Below are positions 11,978 to 22,538 of a stretch of 64,000 nucleotides of DNA, piece by piece. The position numbers were made by a program, and so were the translations under genes. The stretch is from Irpex lacteus (lineage: Eukaryota; Basidiomycota; Agaricomycetes; Polyporales; Irpicaceae). The DNA lies in assembly GCA_001986395.2 (NCBI GenBank), contig MQVO02000001.1, positions 1,860,001 to 1,924,000 on the forward strand. The letters run 5' to 3'. The stretch's first letter is position 1. Each line of letters starts with the position of its first letter. Below the pieces are notes generated by a model. It ran no database searches, was not told the DNA's origin, and saw only the letters and a list, made by a program, of their open reading frames with translations.

Positions 11978-12901
11978 TTAAAGTAACCCCGACCTTCTCG
12001 GAATTGGCGTGCGAGGCTGATCGGTCGTCTCCCCCGAGATCCTAGTGGACGGATCAACAGGAGAGGGTGTGCCTGACCCCATGTCATTATCATTAGGCTC
12101 TATGATAGCCCCACTGATCATAAATAAGCGATACGTGCATGAGTTCGAACAGTGTGCGATTAAAATGAAGTGACGATCGAGGCGTACCGATGAGCGTGTC
12201 CGTTTACGTTGACGAACGCCTCTGGCGGGGACGAGATGTCCCTATTCACGAATGGACTGTCCAAACGAATGCCATGCAGGTAGATAAAGTGTGATGTGGT
12301 CAATATAGGACCACATAGCAGCGACACGAATCGTACGCACCTATGCGAGTAGCGTCCGCCTGACGCCAGAGCGACCTCCTCAGAGCCAGGACTACCAACG
12401 ATTGGTGTCCTGGTTTCGATGTTCACAACCCGCTCATGCATCTCTCTAAACCTATAAAGTGTTAGAGGGGCATTGGTTGTTAGTAACGAGCATATACGAA
12501 AAGATGAGTTCGACGCACATTGCACGGGCTGCTGCGACCACCTCGAAACGATCAACCCCGAGACGACCTTTTTCTTCGTCTAATCCCTCCAACAACCTCT
12601 TCCCAGACTCTACGAGCTTGCACAGGTGCCTTCTAATCACAATAGGGTCCTTGTGGAGGATGCCTTGTGCACTTTCGCTTCGACCGTGCGGAACCGAGTC
12701 GTCGTCGCCTAAAGTCGATCCTATGGCCACGATTTCTTGCGCAAGGGCAACCAATTGCTCAAACTGGCTGTCTAGAGTAGATTCTTTAATCATACAGGCA
12801 CTAGCAGTGGTGGAGGGTTGTTGCATGCTGAAGGGTGGTTGGACTGGGTGAGAGCGTTGAGTGCCAGGAGTTACCGCATTAGGCAACCACTTGAGCGTCA
12901 T
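11978..12901 (-). CDS. CACTA cargo gene 2, unknown function
   Basis: Minus-strand gene starting at ATG 12901 (MTLKWLPNAV) with inferred introns near 12465, 12340 and 12180, ending at a TAA complementary to 11978-11980. The N-terminal half is helical and charged (FEQLVALAQEIVAIG, KLVESGKRLLEGLDEEKG). The C-terminal half is low-complexity and proline/threonine rich, ending IPRRSGLL. The helical section faintly resembles the 'VVQQLVEKGQDFLE' part of cargo gene 1, so an ancient relationship is possible but unproven. No known domain is seen. It is convergent with cargo gene 1 and co-oriented with cargo gene 3. Confidence 0.45.
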
Positions 12902-13213
12902 CTCAACATCCGGTTTTGATCGTTAGAGTCTCGCGCCTTGTATCACTGCAGCACATCCGCACTCGATAAATGACACATTACGTTAATGCTGCCAGTAATT
13001 CTACTATGGTACAGACATGCAGCAGCCCCTTTAAACACACTTCATGCAGAAACCTATCATCATCTTGGCTTTCGTGCGTATTATGGCCGTTCTTCACGAT
13101 TCTCTGCGTTCGCGGTGTCCTGTTAAGTCGAGATAAGTCTAAATAAAATTATTGCTACAATGAGTCTCTCTTATTGAGATAGAAAGTATGTGCGAAACTC
13201 ACCCACTTTCCTT

Positions 13214-13684
13214 CTACTCGTCTAAACCCGCCGCTCCAGCCTTTCTTTTCAGATTATCCTTTCTCTCCCTTCTGCGTGGACCAAATGAGCACAAGATAGC
13301 TATCATATGTATTAGTACGTACTTGGCTTCCATGATCTTCATCTCATCTTTGATGACTTGGCGCGCCAGTTGAAGTCGTTCGGTGAATCCGGGATCACCA
13401 GTGGGACATCCGTCGTTGACCATGCTAGCGAGGTACAACGCGTCCCGCGTGGTAGACAGCGTATCCCTAATCATCGAATCCCTGACATCCTCTGGTACGT
13501 AGGGTGGCTTCTTGGGGTCGGGTTGGATACTCTTGACCTGCGCCCAGACTTTGATGATAGCCTGCTGGCACATGTCACTCCAGGTCATCGTGCAGCGCTG
13601 CTTGCGAATGCGAAGGTTCTTCTTGGCGTTTGAAGTTATCGCTTGAGGCTCGGACATCATGCTCGTGAACAAACGACGTTGCAA
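13214..13684 (-). CDS. CACTA cargo gene 3, small basic helical protein, unknown
   Basis: Small minus-strand gene, start at 13684 or at the internal MSEPQ near 13657. The body reads KKNLRIRKQRC, then CQQAIIKVWAQVKSIQPDPKKPP, then a helical stretch with LARQVIKDEMKIMEAK. A 55-nt GT-AG intron can join MEAK to RERKDNLKRKAGAAGLDE before a TAG. Without that splice the frame is open but adds a hydrophobic, non-matching insert. The protein is basic at both ends and might bind DNA (inference only). It is divergent from the transposase gene, which begins at 13861, so the 177-bp gap probably holds promoters for both. Confidence 0.45.
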   Translation of the reverse strand: MQRRLFTSMMSEPQAITSNAKKNLRIRKQRCTMTWSDMCQQAIIKVWAQVKSIQPDPKKPPYVPEDVRDSMIRDTLSTTRDALYLASMVNDGCPTGDPGFTERLQLARQVIKDEMKIMEAKYVLIHMIAILCSFGPRRRERKDNLKRKAGAAGLDE

Positions 13685-13860
13685 ACGTCGCGATTAAGCA
13701 GAAGACTAGATTTGGGCGTTTAACTGGTCTTAATTTAGTAATTAACCAAAGACCCTCGGCTGCTTGTCCCACTTGAACGACTCTCTCACCGACACGCACG
13801 ACGACTAACCTGTCGAGTTGAAGAGCTCCAGAATCTCCCTTTGCCACCGATTGCCGCGCA

Positions 13861-16800
13861 ATGGTCAAACTAAACACGAACAGGAAGACGTATTTCCCGG
13901 AACAAACTCGCTATCCGTGCCCCTGCAAGAAGTGTCGCTTCGACGGCCCTGCAATGCAAACGATGCAGGTGATACGTATCCACATGAGAGTGCAAGAAGA
14001 ACAAGAACAGGAGGAGGAGAGTCGACGCCACAAGGTGCCAGTCCCAGTGGCAGAGGAACCTGCCTCTGTCGACAGAAAGTTTGGGGACGTCAACGATGTT
14101 AGTATACCGCTCGTGGCTTATTGATCTACAATTTCCCCCTGATGATATCGCATTTACAGCGTAGATTATCATCCCCTGGGCTTGGAGGAGGTTTCGACTC
14201 GGATGATGACATGGGCGGTGAAGAGCCTCATGGCACGGGCGTTCCGCGACCTCATGGCAACGTTAATCAGTCCGCTGGAGATTCTCCGAGAGAAGGCTCG
14301 TACCTGAATGATCTGTACCTTGATGGTAAGGTTAATCCTTATTGTCGCATGTGATAACAACCTCTGACGTAAATCTGGCAAGCAGTCGACCTAGACGACG
14401 CCAGAAATGTCCCTCCGCCTTCACGGACTCCTTCCCCTCACGTTTCAAATGCATATAGTTCACCGAGGCATGCCCAATACAATGAGGAGGAGGAGATAGC
14501 AGCCCAAAACTCTTTATTCGACGACGACTACCCTGAACTTCAGCCTCTCGAAGATGATCCTCTCTACATTCCCATTGATGAGATTCTCGACCAGCACGCC
14601 CACCCAGATGATCCTTTCGACGACGGTGATGAAGTATATGATGCGCCACCAGCCTTCTACGAAGATCCTATTCTACGCGACATCTATCTTAGAGTGTTCA
14701 TCGACGCTACCTTCAACCACTCGACTCAGGAATCATCGCGACTCCAATTGGATACCCATCGTCTCACGCTGCAGAAGATGCAAGCCTCTGGAAGCAAGTC
14801 AATTCAGGGGTTTGATGAAATGGCGCGTACCATTCGAACTGTGGAACGTCGTTTGGGTGTCGATCCTGACAAATACATCGTCTATCATTTCATTTGTCCG
14901 GAATGTTGGGCCCGTCATCATCCGGATGAGTTGGAGGAGCTGATAAGCCCTATATGTGGTGCCCCTGGCTGTAAGGGACGTCTGTATCACATAAAACGTG
15001 TTGCCAGAGGTTTCAAACGGGTTCCTAACAAAGTGCTATCAACCTGCCCAATCATTCCACAGCTACAACGCATTCTCCGCCGGCCTGGCAAATATGAAGA
15101 GTTTCAGCATTGGAGAAGGGAGGGAGACGCAGCAGACGAACCAGGTCGAGGGGCCCCCGACAGTAGCAAGGGCTACGAAGCCTTCCCAGATCCCAAGTTC
15201 CGTCTGAACGACGTTTCTGACGGATGGGCGTGGCGTGCCGTACAGGCGGGACTAAGTCGGCGCAGAGGTCGCCAATCTGAAGTTGAGGACGTTGATACCT
15301 CAAATCTCAATCAACGATTCGTCAAGCTGCCCAACGGTCTACTACTGATGATTAACATCGACTGGTACGTGGTTTGCGTCTGAGCTTTGCCCTCATGCTG
15401 AACGTTCTTAGGTTTACTCCCATGAAAACAAACAAGTTTACGGCAAAGTACTCCTGTGGTGCGATGTATGCGACAATACTTAACAACCCATTCGACAAGC
15501 GTTTTCTTCGAGAGGAGACGATCCTCGTGTGCGTAATACCCGGTCCGAAGGAACCATCTTTGGAACAACTCAACTCGGTGATCGAGCCCTTCGTCGAGGA
15601 AATGTTGCAGTTGAACAACGGTGTGTCCATAGCAATGTCGAATCATCCAACGGGTGCTGATAGCTTGTCGGTAGGCGTCAGATTACGAGTTCACGGGCGG
15701 GCTGAGAAGCAGTTGACACACGCACGCGTGCTACTGAACTCCTCAGATCTACCGGCGAGTCGCAAATTGACCGGACTGCGCTCGTACATGGATCCCGATT
15801 TCATGTGTCCCTGGTGTCATCAGACGGTAAGCTCACTGACTCACCCGGATTGCTTCCATCCCAGCAGTAAGTAGTATGCTCTGTCGTGCTTATCAATGGC
15901 CGTGCTAATACACCAGTCCCAGAGTTTCAACTACGGGATGACTGGGAATACCTTCAGCACGCATTCAGAGCCAAGGATGCAGATCGGGCTGAAAGAAACG
16001 AGATATCATCGGAACACGGCATTCGGTGGTCGGCCCTTGATGATCTACCGGGATGGCTGCCAGCCAAGAACTCTCCTTTAGAGTTCATGCACGCGACATT
16101 TCTAGGTAGAGAGCAAACCACCCGTATTCACTGACTCTCCTGATTCTTCTATAACAGGCGAAGTGCATCATGTCATGCAGCAGATCATAGTCGCAGGAGG
16201 CATGCTCACGGCCAGGAGCCCCACAGACAAGCCCCTGGATAAGCTTAACGACTTCCTGGGCTCGATCGAGTGGCCAGGTTCTGTCACTCGTACGCCTCGC
16301 AAGGTATGAATTACACTCTTCTTGCTACCACAATGCGAAGACAACTAATCTCAGCACATATAGGTTGATGAAGGCACTCTCAAGGCCGAGCAATGGCGCA
16401 ACCTTGGGCCCCTCTTGCCCTTGGTTCTGTACGCCGCATGGGGAAAAAATGGTAAAATCCCTGACGGAGATGCTCCTCGTGCCCGGAAGAGCACCAAGGC
16501 CTCCAAAAAAGAGGCGAAGAAGGAGGCTTTATTGGCTGCACGACGCAAAACCAACATTGCCAGGGACGCCAACGCCGACCTCGAGCTCTTGTTTGACGGC
16601 GAGGAATTCCTTCCCGATCTTGCAAAGATGAGTCGTAACTACAAGAACCATTATGATTGCGTCCTTGATCACTCGACAGCCATCCGTATCTACGCATCAC
16701 AGTCGATCACCCCACAGGAGATCAAGCGAGCCTCGCAGAGTCATAGTCGAGCATGCCGTGGATGGGCCCGCATGAACTGCCACCTAACGCCGAACTTCCA

Positions 16801-17979
16801 CTTATCAGAGCACAACTCGGAGTTTCTCCTGGCTTACGGTCCGCCCTACGGATACTGGGGCTACCCTATGGAGCGACACAATGGGTTTCTGAAGAACTTC
16901 ACGCACAACGGGCATACCGGGGGCGAACTCGAGGCCACTCTGATGCGCGGGTGGCTCAAGTACACTCTGATATCTGACTTGGTAACTTCATTCAATCGGG
17001 ACCGTTTGGTCATTAACACACTTCATAGATATTGCAATTGGAGGCCCTTGAGGACATTGAAGAAGGGGATGAGCACATGATCGAGACGTTGAAGGCGTAT
17101 CTCGGCAAGGGAAACAAAGGTACTGCGCGGCGACATACTCTCATGAATGCCATGGCGTCACGCACGTCGACCCCTGAAGGTGCTCTTTCTCTAAAAACCA
17201 TCATCACAAGGGCTTTGACGTAATCGACGCCTTCAGGTACCATCGAATTCCCAGCGAGATCCTATCCTATTGATCTCAGACATGAAGATGTCTTGGAATC
17301 CGACAAGCCTGACCAACAGTACAACGTCTATTATAAACTGGTCTTGCGACATCTCCAAGATCTATGGAAAGAAGATGTTGTATTGGTGCCTGATACGGCA
17401 GCCTCTACCACGGGGGAACACTTCTCCCAGGGCGACGTGCGCGTGTACCCCACCGTGACATTCAATGGCCTCACGTATGGCTCGGAGTACAAGACGGGCG
17501 GTAAGTTGTATCGTCATGCTTACATCGACGGACGCATAGCTGTGCGCACTGCGGCGATACTGCACGTCAAGCACACAAGACGGAACCTACCTCCCTTGGA
17601 GCACACGTGTGCAATCGTACGACGTTTCGTTGTGGACCCTCACACGCCGGCCATGCCCTGGGATTTGCAGTAAGCATTGATCATCGAAAACGATGATTCG
17701 AGTACTGATAGGAATGGTACAGTGCAGGGGACCTGGGTATCGGCATGTGGAAGGCAGATCAGCTGCATGCTCCCGAGGTGGTGGCACTCACACGGTTCTC
17801 AGGGCATTTCGCCCGTGCGACACTGACTAACTGCGGTCCCCGGCGATACTGGGTAACGATCTCGGTTTGTCATGTACGTACATTACAAGCTTGCTGGTGC
17901 GTTCTACTACTATGCTAAGTCTCTGATGATACAGGGTGGACAAGAACCAGACGAGGAGGATGAAATGGATGCAGCTTGA
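13861..17979 (+). CDS. CACTA transposase, Tnp2-like, DDE family
   Basis: A large multi-exon gene (start ATG 13861, stop TGA 17977-17979) encoding a protein of roughly 1,150-1,200 residues. It catalyses cut-and-paste excision and insertion of the element. Order of parts: an N-terminal cysteine motif (CPCKKC), acidic linkers, a CPEC...CGAPGC zinc-like segment, and the core. Tnp2 hallmarks are LMINIDWFTPMKTNKF, KYSCGAMYATILNNP and VIPGPKEPSLEQLN. Candidate catalytic acids by analogy with Tnp2/Transposase_21 are D in INIDW, D in SSDLPASRK (followed by MCPWC) and E in PMERHNGFLK. The C-terminal region ends in an acidic tail. The frame is intact through all introns. The gene converges on the coiled-coil gene at 18062-20348 with only 82 bp between stops. 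Confidence 0.85.
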
Positions 17980-18061
17980 GGTGAGATGCCGTGATAAGAA
18001 GGGAACCAGACGAAGGGGATGTGCAATGAGAATGTCAAGTACGTGCGAATTCAAACATGAT

Positions 18062-20348
18062 CTATGCGAACTGAGGATCAAAGTATGCTACGTTCTCTAA
18101 AGGATGCGGTACGGGTTCGAGATCAGCATCGAGGGACCCCTGCCTCTCAGGGGGGACCGAGGGGTCTAGAACATATTCATCATCCTCTCCTGTATCAGAA
18201 GAGTCCTCGTCGTTGTCAAGGGTGCCAGCTCGGCGTTGGTCGCGATCAGGTACGCTCGTGTTACCAGGACCAGGAGTGTCCGTTGCTGATTCCTCATCGA
18301 GCTCTAGGTCGAAGCGCATGAACTTCGTACTGTCCTGGCCGTTGTGCGCAAGGAGCCACACGGGATCGACGTGCGCGCGAGGTATCACGAGGTTGGGCGG
18401 ATGTTTGGCAGCTTTCGGGAGTTTCTTGTCGTATGTGACGTACTTCTCGTTGACCCCGTGAGCTCCTTTCCGAGCTTCACTCACATGTGCATCAAGACGA
18501 TCAAGAAGGTCGTTGATCTAAGGCAGCATCAGTGAAATCCTCTCGGTTCATAAACGGTGAGTACTCACTTTCTGAGCACGATAGTCAGGGCGCATCCTAA
18601 GCCAATCTTTGACGGACACATGTCTCTTTGGCTTTACCAACTTGGTGTCGTCGTCGCTGCTTTCATCTTCGTCTTCATCATCCTCACCAGCCGAGTCTTC
18701 ATCCTGGGAGACGTCGGTCGACTGATATCTCGCTTCGAACAGATAGTCCCAAATTGAATCGCTCAACTCCGCGATGAGCTTGCGAACGCTCGAACGCCAC
18801 TTCGCCTTCTGTAGATAAGGTGAGTAAGCTCAAGGTTGATGTTTTATCGAAAAGAAACTCACAGTAACCTTGCGCCCATGGCGTCGATTGGCGACACTCG
18901 TCGCCTTCTGCACCTTCTTAGGCTTCTGGGAGTTCATAAGGCGCGTATGCAGGGTCTTCCAGTACTTCTTGAGACCCTCCTCAACCTCAAGGACCGTCAG
19001 AGACCCGAAGAAGGCCTCCTTCTCCTCCTTGGGCATGGACATGGGTACTAGTGTGTCCCCCCGGGTTATGATCGCATTGACCACTTCAGGGAACCACGAC
19101 AGCAGGTTAGGCTCCAACTGCTCAAAGTCTGGACGAAGGAATCGGTCCTCGGCATCAGCTATGTCGGTAGTCCAGTACCTGCCGTTGCCCAAAGCAGCCG
19201 GCGGGCGACCTTTGATAGTGGTAACACCCATGAAGCGACGCAAGGAACCACGACAGAGCCCCTGAAGATCACAGTAAGTCACATCTGTCCCTGTACGAGC
19301 GGTGACACACGTACGCCGACCATCAGCTCCCTTTGATTCACCTCATCATCGTCCACGTCCGCGGGCTGCTGCTGATCTCCGCCGCCCCCGTCCTCCCTGT
19401 CACCGAGCAATGCGAATATCTGATCGACCGTGGCCCTTGTCTTCTTCGCCTGTTTCTCAACTACGCCAATCCTATGGTTAAAATCACCGTTGGTGTCCGA
19501 CTCATTCTGCATCCATTCCTCATAATTCTTCATCGCCACTGCAAGGTTTTTAATCTCCCCTCTCGTGCGCTTCCAGGCTTCAGTGATCGTAGTAACTCGC
19601 TGATCCCGCGCGTCCTCTTTCGCTTTCAGCTCCTTCAGCTCCTCACGCAACTCCTTCAGCCCATCTGCAATAGCCTTAGAGCCTCCCGCCTGACGTGGTC
19701 GCGGAGCCGTCTCGTGATCGTCCTGGCGGGCGGACGTACCCTGGTGTCGAGAGGATGAATCAGGACGACTCGCGGCGGGCGAAGCGTTCAACGAGGGCGA
19801 GGGAGAGCGAGAGCCATCGTCCTCCTCAGAATGCGAACGCTGGTAGCGTTGCTTAAGGGACAACAGAGCACTGGCTCCCTTCAAAGTGTCACTAAGTGCA
19901 ACTGTACGAAGAAACAGAGGTGAGTTACGCGCATACATCCATGTTAACACTGATGCACACCTGGCACTCCAGTAGGCGGGTTTGGGCGAGCACCGGTGGC
20001 TGCAGGGGCAGATGCAACGGAGCGAGCAGACCTCTGACCAGCTGAGCGAGGATGCGTAGGGTGGGCCGCGTTAGAGGAGAATGGGTCCTGGTAGGTCGAA
20101 GGCACGCGCACGCGAGCATTGGTACCGGTATGTGAAACGGGCTCCGACGCGGCGCTGGCTGCAGCTGAGGTACGCTTCTTCTTCGTGTGCTTCTTCGGTT
20201 GTACGGACTCATCGCTAGACTCCTCTGAGACAGCCCCTGCACCCGAATTCGAGGCGTGCTTGGACGACTTTCGTTTGGCTGGGGGAGGTGCAGGAGAAGG
20301 CAGCCGGGGAGGAGGGGACTTGCGTCCAGTACGGGACCGGCCTGCCAT
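18062..20348 (-). CDS. CACTA second protein, coiled-coil, TNPA-like candidate
   Basis: Minus-strand multi-exon gene, start ATG 20348 (MAGRSRTGRK), stop complementary to 18062-18064. The N-terminus is long, basic and serine/proline rich (KKHTKKKRTS, possible nuclear signal). It is followed by a charged coiled coil (LKELREELKELKAKE), a conserved-looking GNGRYWTTDIADAEDRFL segment, an acidic block (EDDEDEDESSDDD) and an acidic C-terminus. No catalytic site is visible. CACTA elements typically encode a transposase plus a second DNA-binding protein for subterminal repeats, and the position and composition fit that role (inference). It lies between the transposase and the right terminal repeat. Confidence 0.6.
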
Positions 20349-20898
20349 GACGGCGTCGTGCACCTGAGGGGATAGGAAGGCTAGGGAGTTGAAGCTGGGA
20401 GGAGGGGAAAGATGTAAAAAGGTGCGGGTTATATTTCGCACAACGCATTCGAAGGGGCCGCGCTCTTATACCTTTTCACCCAGCAGCAGACATCGACAGG
20501 GAGTGGTGCATTGACGGTACGATGACACGCATCTGCTCGTTTTTAGCTGCTCATATGTCAGAATATTGGGAGACAGTGGCTCGAGATCGTGGATGGGTGA
20601 CAGTCAATGAGCTATGGTGCCGCAAGGGCAACGAGCGGGATGTGCGCGTCGGGGGCGATTGACTGACGGGGGGGCTTCAGTAGCTCGACAATTGGATGTA
20701 TTTCTATTATTACGTATCGTATACATGTTATTCTGGCGTCGTACAGCGCAGGGGGCCCGTAAATGAGCTGAAAATCGATTATAAACGGTGCCGCTGGAAC
20801 AGCACTCACGGGCGTCTACGATTATAGAAGCATCATAATAGGATCATAATCGATAATATGGCATCGATAATCTCCTTCTATGCGCCGATCATAAAAGC
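20349..20898. other. right subterminal region of the CACTA element
   Basis: AT-rich stretch inside the right end. From about 20820 to 20900 short units recur: GATCATAA twice, AGCATCATA twice and ATCGATAAT twice. Such subterminal repeats are normal binding sites for CACTA proteins. It also holds the promoter of the minus-strand coiled-coil gene. No gene seen. Confidence 0.45.
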
Positions 20899-20968
20899 AT
20901 CATATATTGATTTTATTAGTACTAAAATCGTTATAATTTCGAAAATTAAAAGGGCTTGATGTCCGGTG
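20899..20968 (-). repeat. right terminal inverted repeat of the CACTA element
   Basis: Reverse complement of 9729-9798 with a single mismatch; ends GATGTCCGGTG and is followed by the ACG duplication. Confidence 0.9.
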
Positions 20969-20971
20969 ACG
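20969..20971. repeat. target-site duplication, right (ACG)
   Basis: ACG directly after the right terminus, pairing with 9726-9728. Confidence 0.75.
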
Positions 20972-21185
20972 TCCACGACAGATTACGATAAACATTGGTC
21001 GCCCAATTGTCAATGATACCCTGGATAGATTTAAGCTTTGTTTCCTGTGAGGCGGCATTTGCGTACCCGATCTACGAGAGACTTCATTCATAGCCGCGAT
21101 GCTGTTCATTGCGCTCCTCTAGCAGTTGCGAGAGGGCCTCATCGGGCCCGATACGGACGCTCATTACGAAGATCAGTCCAACAAG

Positions 21186-21420
21186 GAGGTTGATTTTCTA
21201 GATGTGGAAAAGGTACATAGTGAGAACGAGTCGGGCGAGAGATAGAAAATACACACTGATCGAAGTTAATGCGCTAGGTAGCTATCCGGACGGTGGATTA
21301 CCGTGTAAAGGTTTCATTCCGGCAGGAAGTCGGAGTGCAAAGCGCATTCGTGGGTCTCGGGATACATTGACCGCGTCGATGGAGACACGGATGCGCTTTA
21401 TAGCGACTGCAGCATAATTT
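21186..21420. repeat. diverged copy of the BTB-derived repeat beyond the transposon
   Basis: Shares the order of short blocks seen at 8580-8680 and 9520-9720: GGTACATAGTGAGAACGA, then AATACACACTGAT, a GGTAGCTATCCG segment, TTTCATTCCGGCAGGAAG, and ATGCGCTTTATA. It is more diverged than the copies to the left. It supports the view that the CACTA element landed inside the array. Confidence 0.45.
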
Positions 21421-21522
21421 CGTCGGCTTCGGGACATTGTCTATCTGCAAGAAGAACATCTGAGTGTGTGAGGAGTTCTTTATCGCTTGCCGTCCGAGTA
21501 ATCTTTATATATGGGACGCCAC

Positions 21523-22025
21523 CTATTTGGTTCCGTACAAGATAATCGTGATCTCGGGAGGATGATTAATCGACCGAGAGCATGAACCGACGAACAGCTT
21601 GCAGCCCAAGTCACGACCTTGATGACCGTTTGAGAGACCTACGGCAACCTGGAAGATAGCAAAGTCTAATGAAGCCATAGTTAGTGACGGAGCTGACACG
21701 GAGATCCATGTCACGCACCTGTTTCAATGACAATTACGAAGTGAATGGCCTTGAATGGATCGTCGCCTTCGAGTGCGGCGAGCGAGGACACGCCTGTCAC
21801 GGGGCACGTGAGAAGGATCAAACTCGCGTCACGGAACGAAGTCAAATTGGGCGTCTTTGGCAGTCCGTGGAAGATTTCTACGCAGATGTGACGTGTGTCA
21901 CTTTGCCACGAGCGACGACGACAACCCCCATTCACTTTTACTTGCGACAGATGAGAGCGTGCGAGATACCGCACGTCGACCGAGGATATAGCGGCGGGGA
22001 GAGGCGTGTGGGGAGAGAGCGACAA
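21523..22025 (-). CDS. possible hypothetical gene, two exons
   Basis: Minus-strand frame from ATG 22025 running through DDPFKAIHFVIVIET. A GT-AG splice at about 21718-21667 can join it to DFAIFQVAVGLSNGHQGRDLGCKLF and a TAG complementary to 21523-21525. The spliced C-terminus reads like protein, but no family is recognised. The region lies next to repeat debris, so it could equally be a decayed fragment. Confidence 0.25.
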
Positions 22026-22538
22026 GGGAGGCTAGGTTGTGGAAGTCAGGTGGGTGGGTCGATGGGAAGCCGAGTCGAAACAAGCTCAGAAGCACACGAA
22101 CAAATGACGTGAATGAGGATATTCCATCTAGTCAGTAAGTCTTATCAGCTTCTTCTCGCTCGACTCCGTTGCAATTGTCCATTTGTCACACAGACTCCTT
22201 TCATTTATTTCATTTACATCCGCCGTCTGGACCACCGCCGGAGGTGCACCTTCGGACGTCGAGTCGACTTGTCTGCTTGGTGCTGGCGCTGATATCGCAA
22301 GAAGACTGGTCGAAAGCAGCAGTCGGGTGGGTCTGGAAAGACGGTGGTGGCCGTGGAAGGAGGATTGCTGTAATGGGCGTCTGAGCACACTGAATCGAAT
22401 GACGCTCAGAATGGAAGCGCATTGCTGTTTAAGGACGACGAATGATCTGAAAGTCCTCCTTCGCTTCCCTTCCTTCCAGGTGTCCCTCCCAGCTCGCCCT
22501 GCCTCTCCTCTCAACCACCACCACAGGCAGCCCCGACG

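Larger units (their letters stand above)
9729..20968. mobile_element. complete CACTA (EnSpm)-type DNA transposon with cargo genes
   Basis: An 11,240-bp element delimited by 70-bp inverted repeats with one mismatch, starting CACCGGACATC and ending GATGTCCGGTG. It is flanked on both sides by ACG, a 3-bp target-site duplication. CAC...GTG termini and a 3-bp duplication are established hallmarks of the CACTA superfamily. Inside are a Tnp2-type transposase (13861-17979), a convergent coiled-coil protein gene (18062-20348) that could be the TNPA-like second protein, and three or four further unrecognised genes in the left half. Open frames, conserved splice sites and near-identical ends argue for recent insertion. 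It sits in BTB-derived repeats: similar sequence is found at 9520-9725 and again at 21186-21420. Confidence 0.88.

Noticed and set aside
15052..15303. Antisense frames inside the CACTA transposase
   Set aside because: Opposite-strand shadows of a well-supported coding exon.
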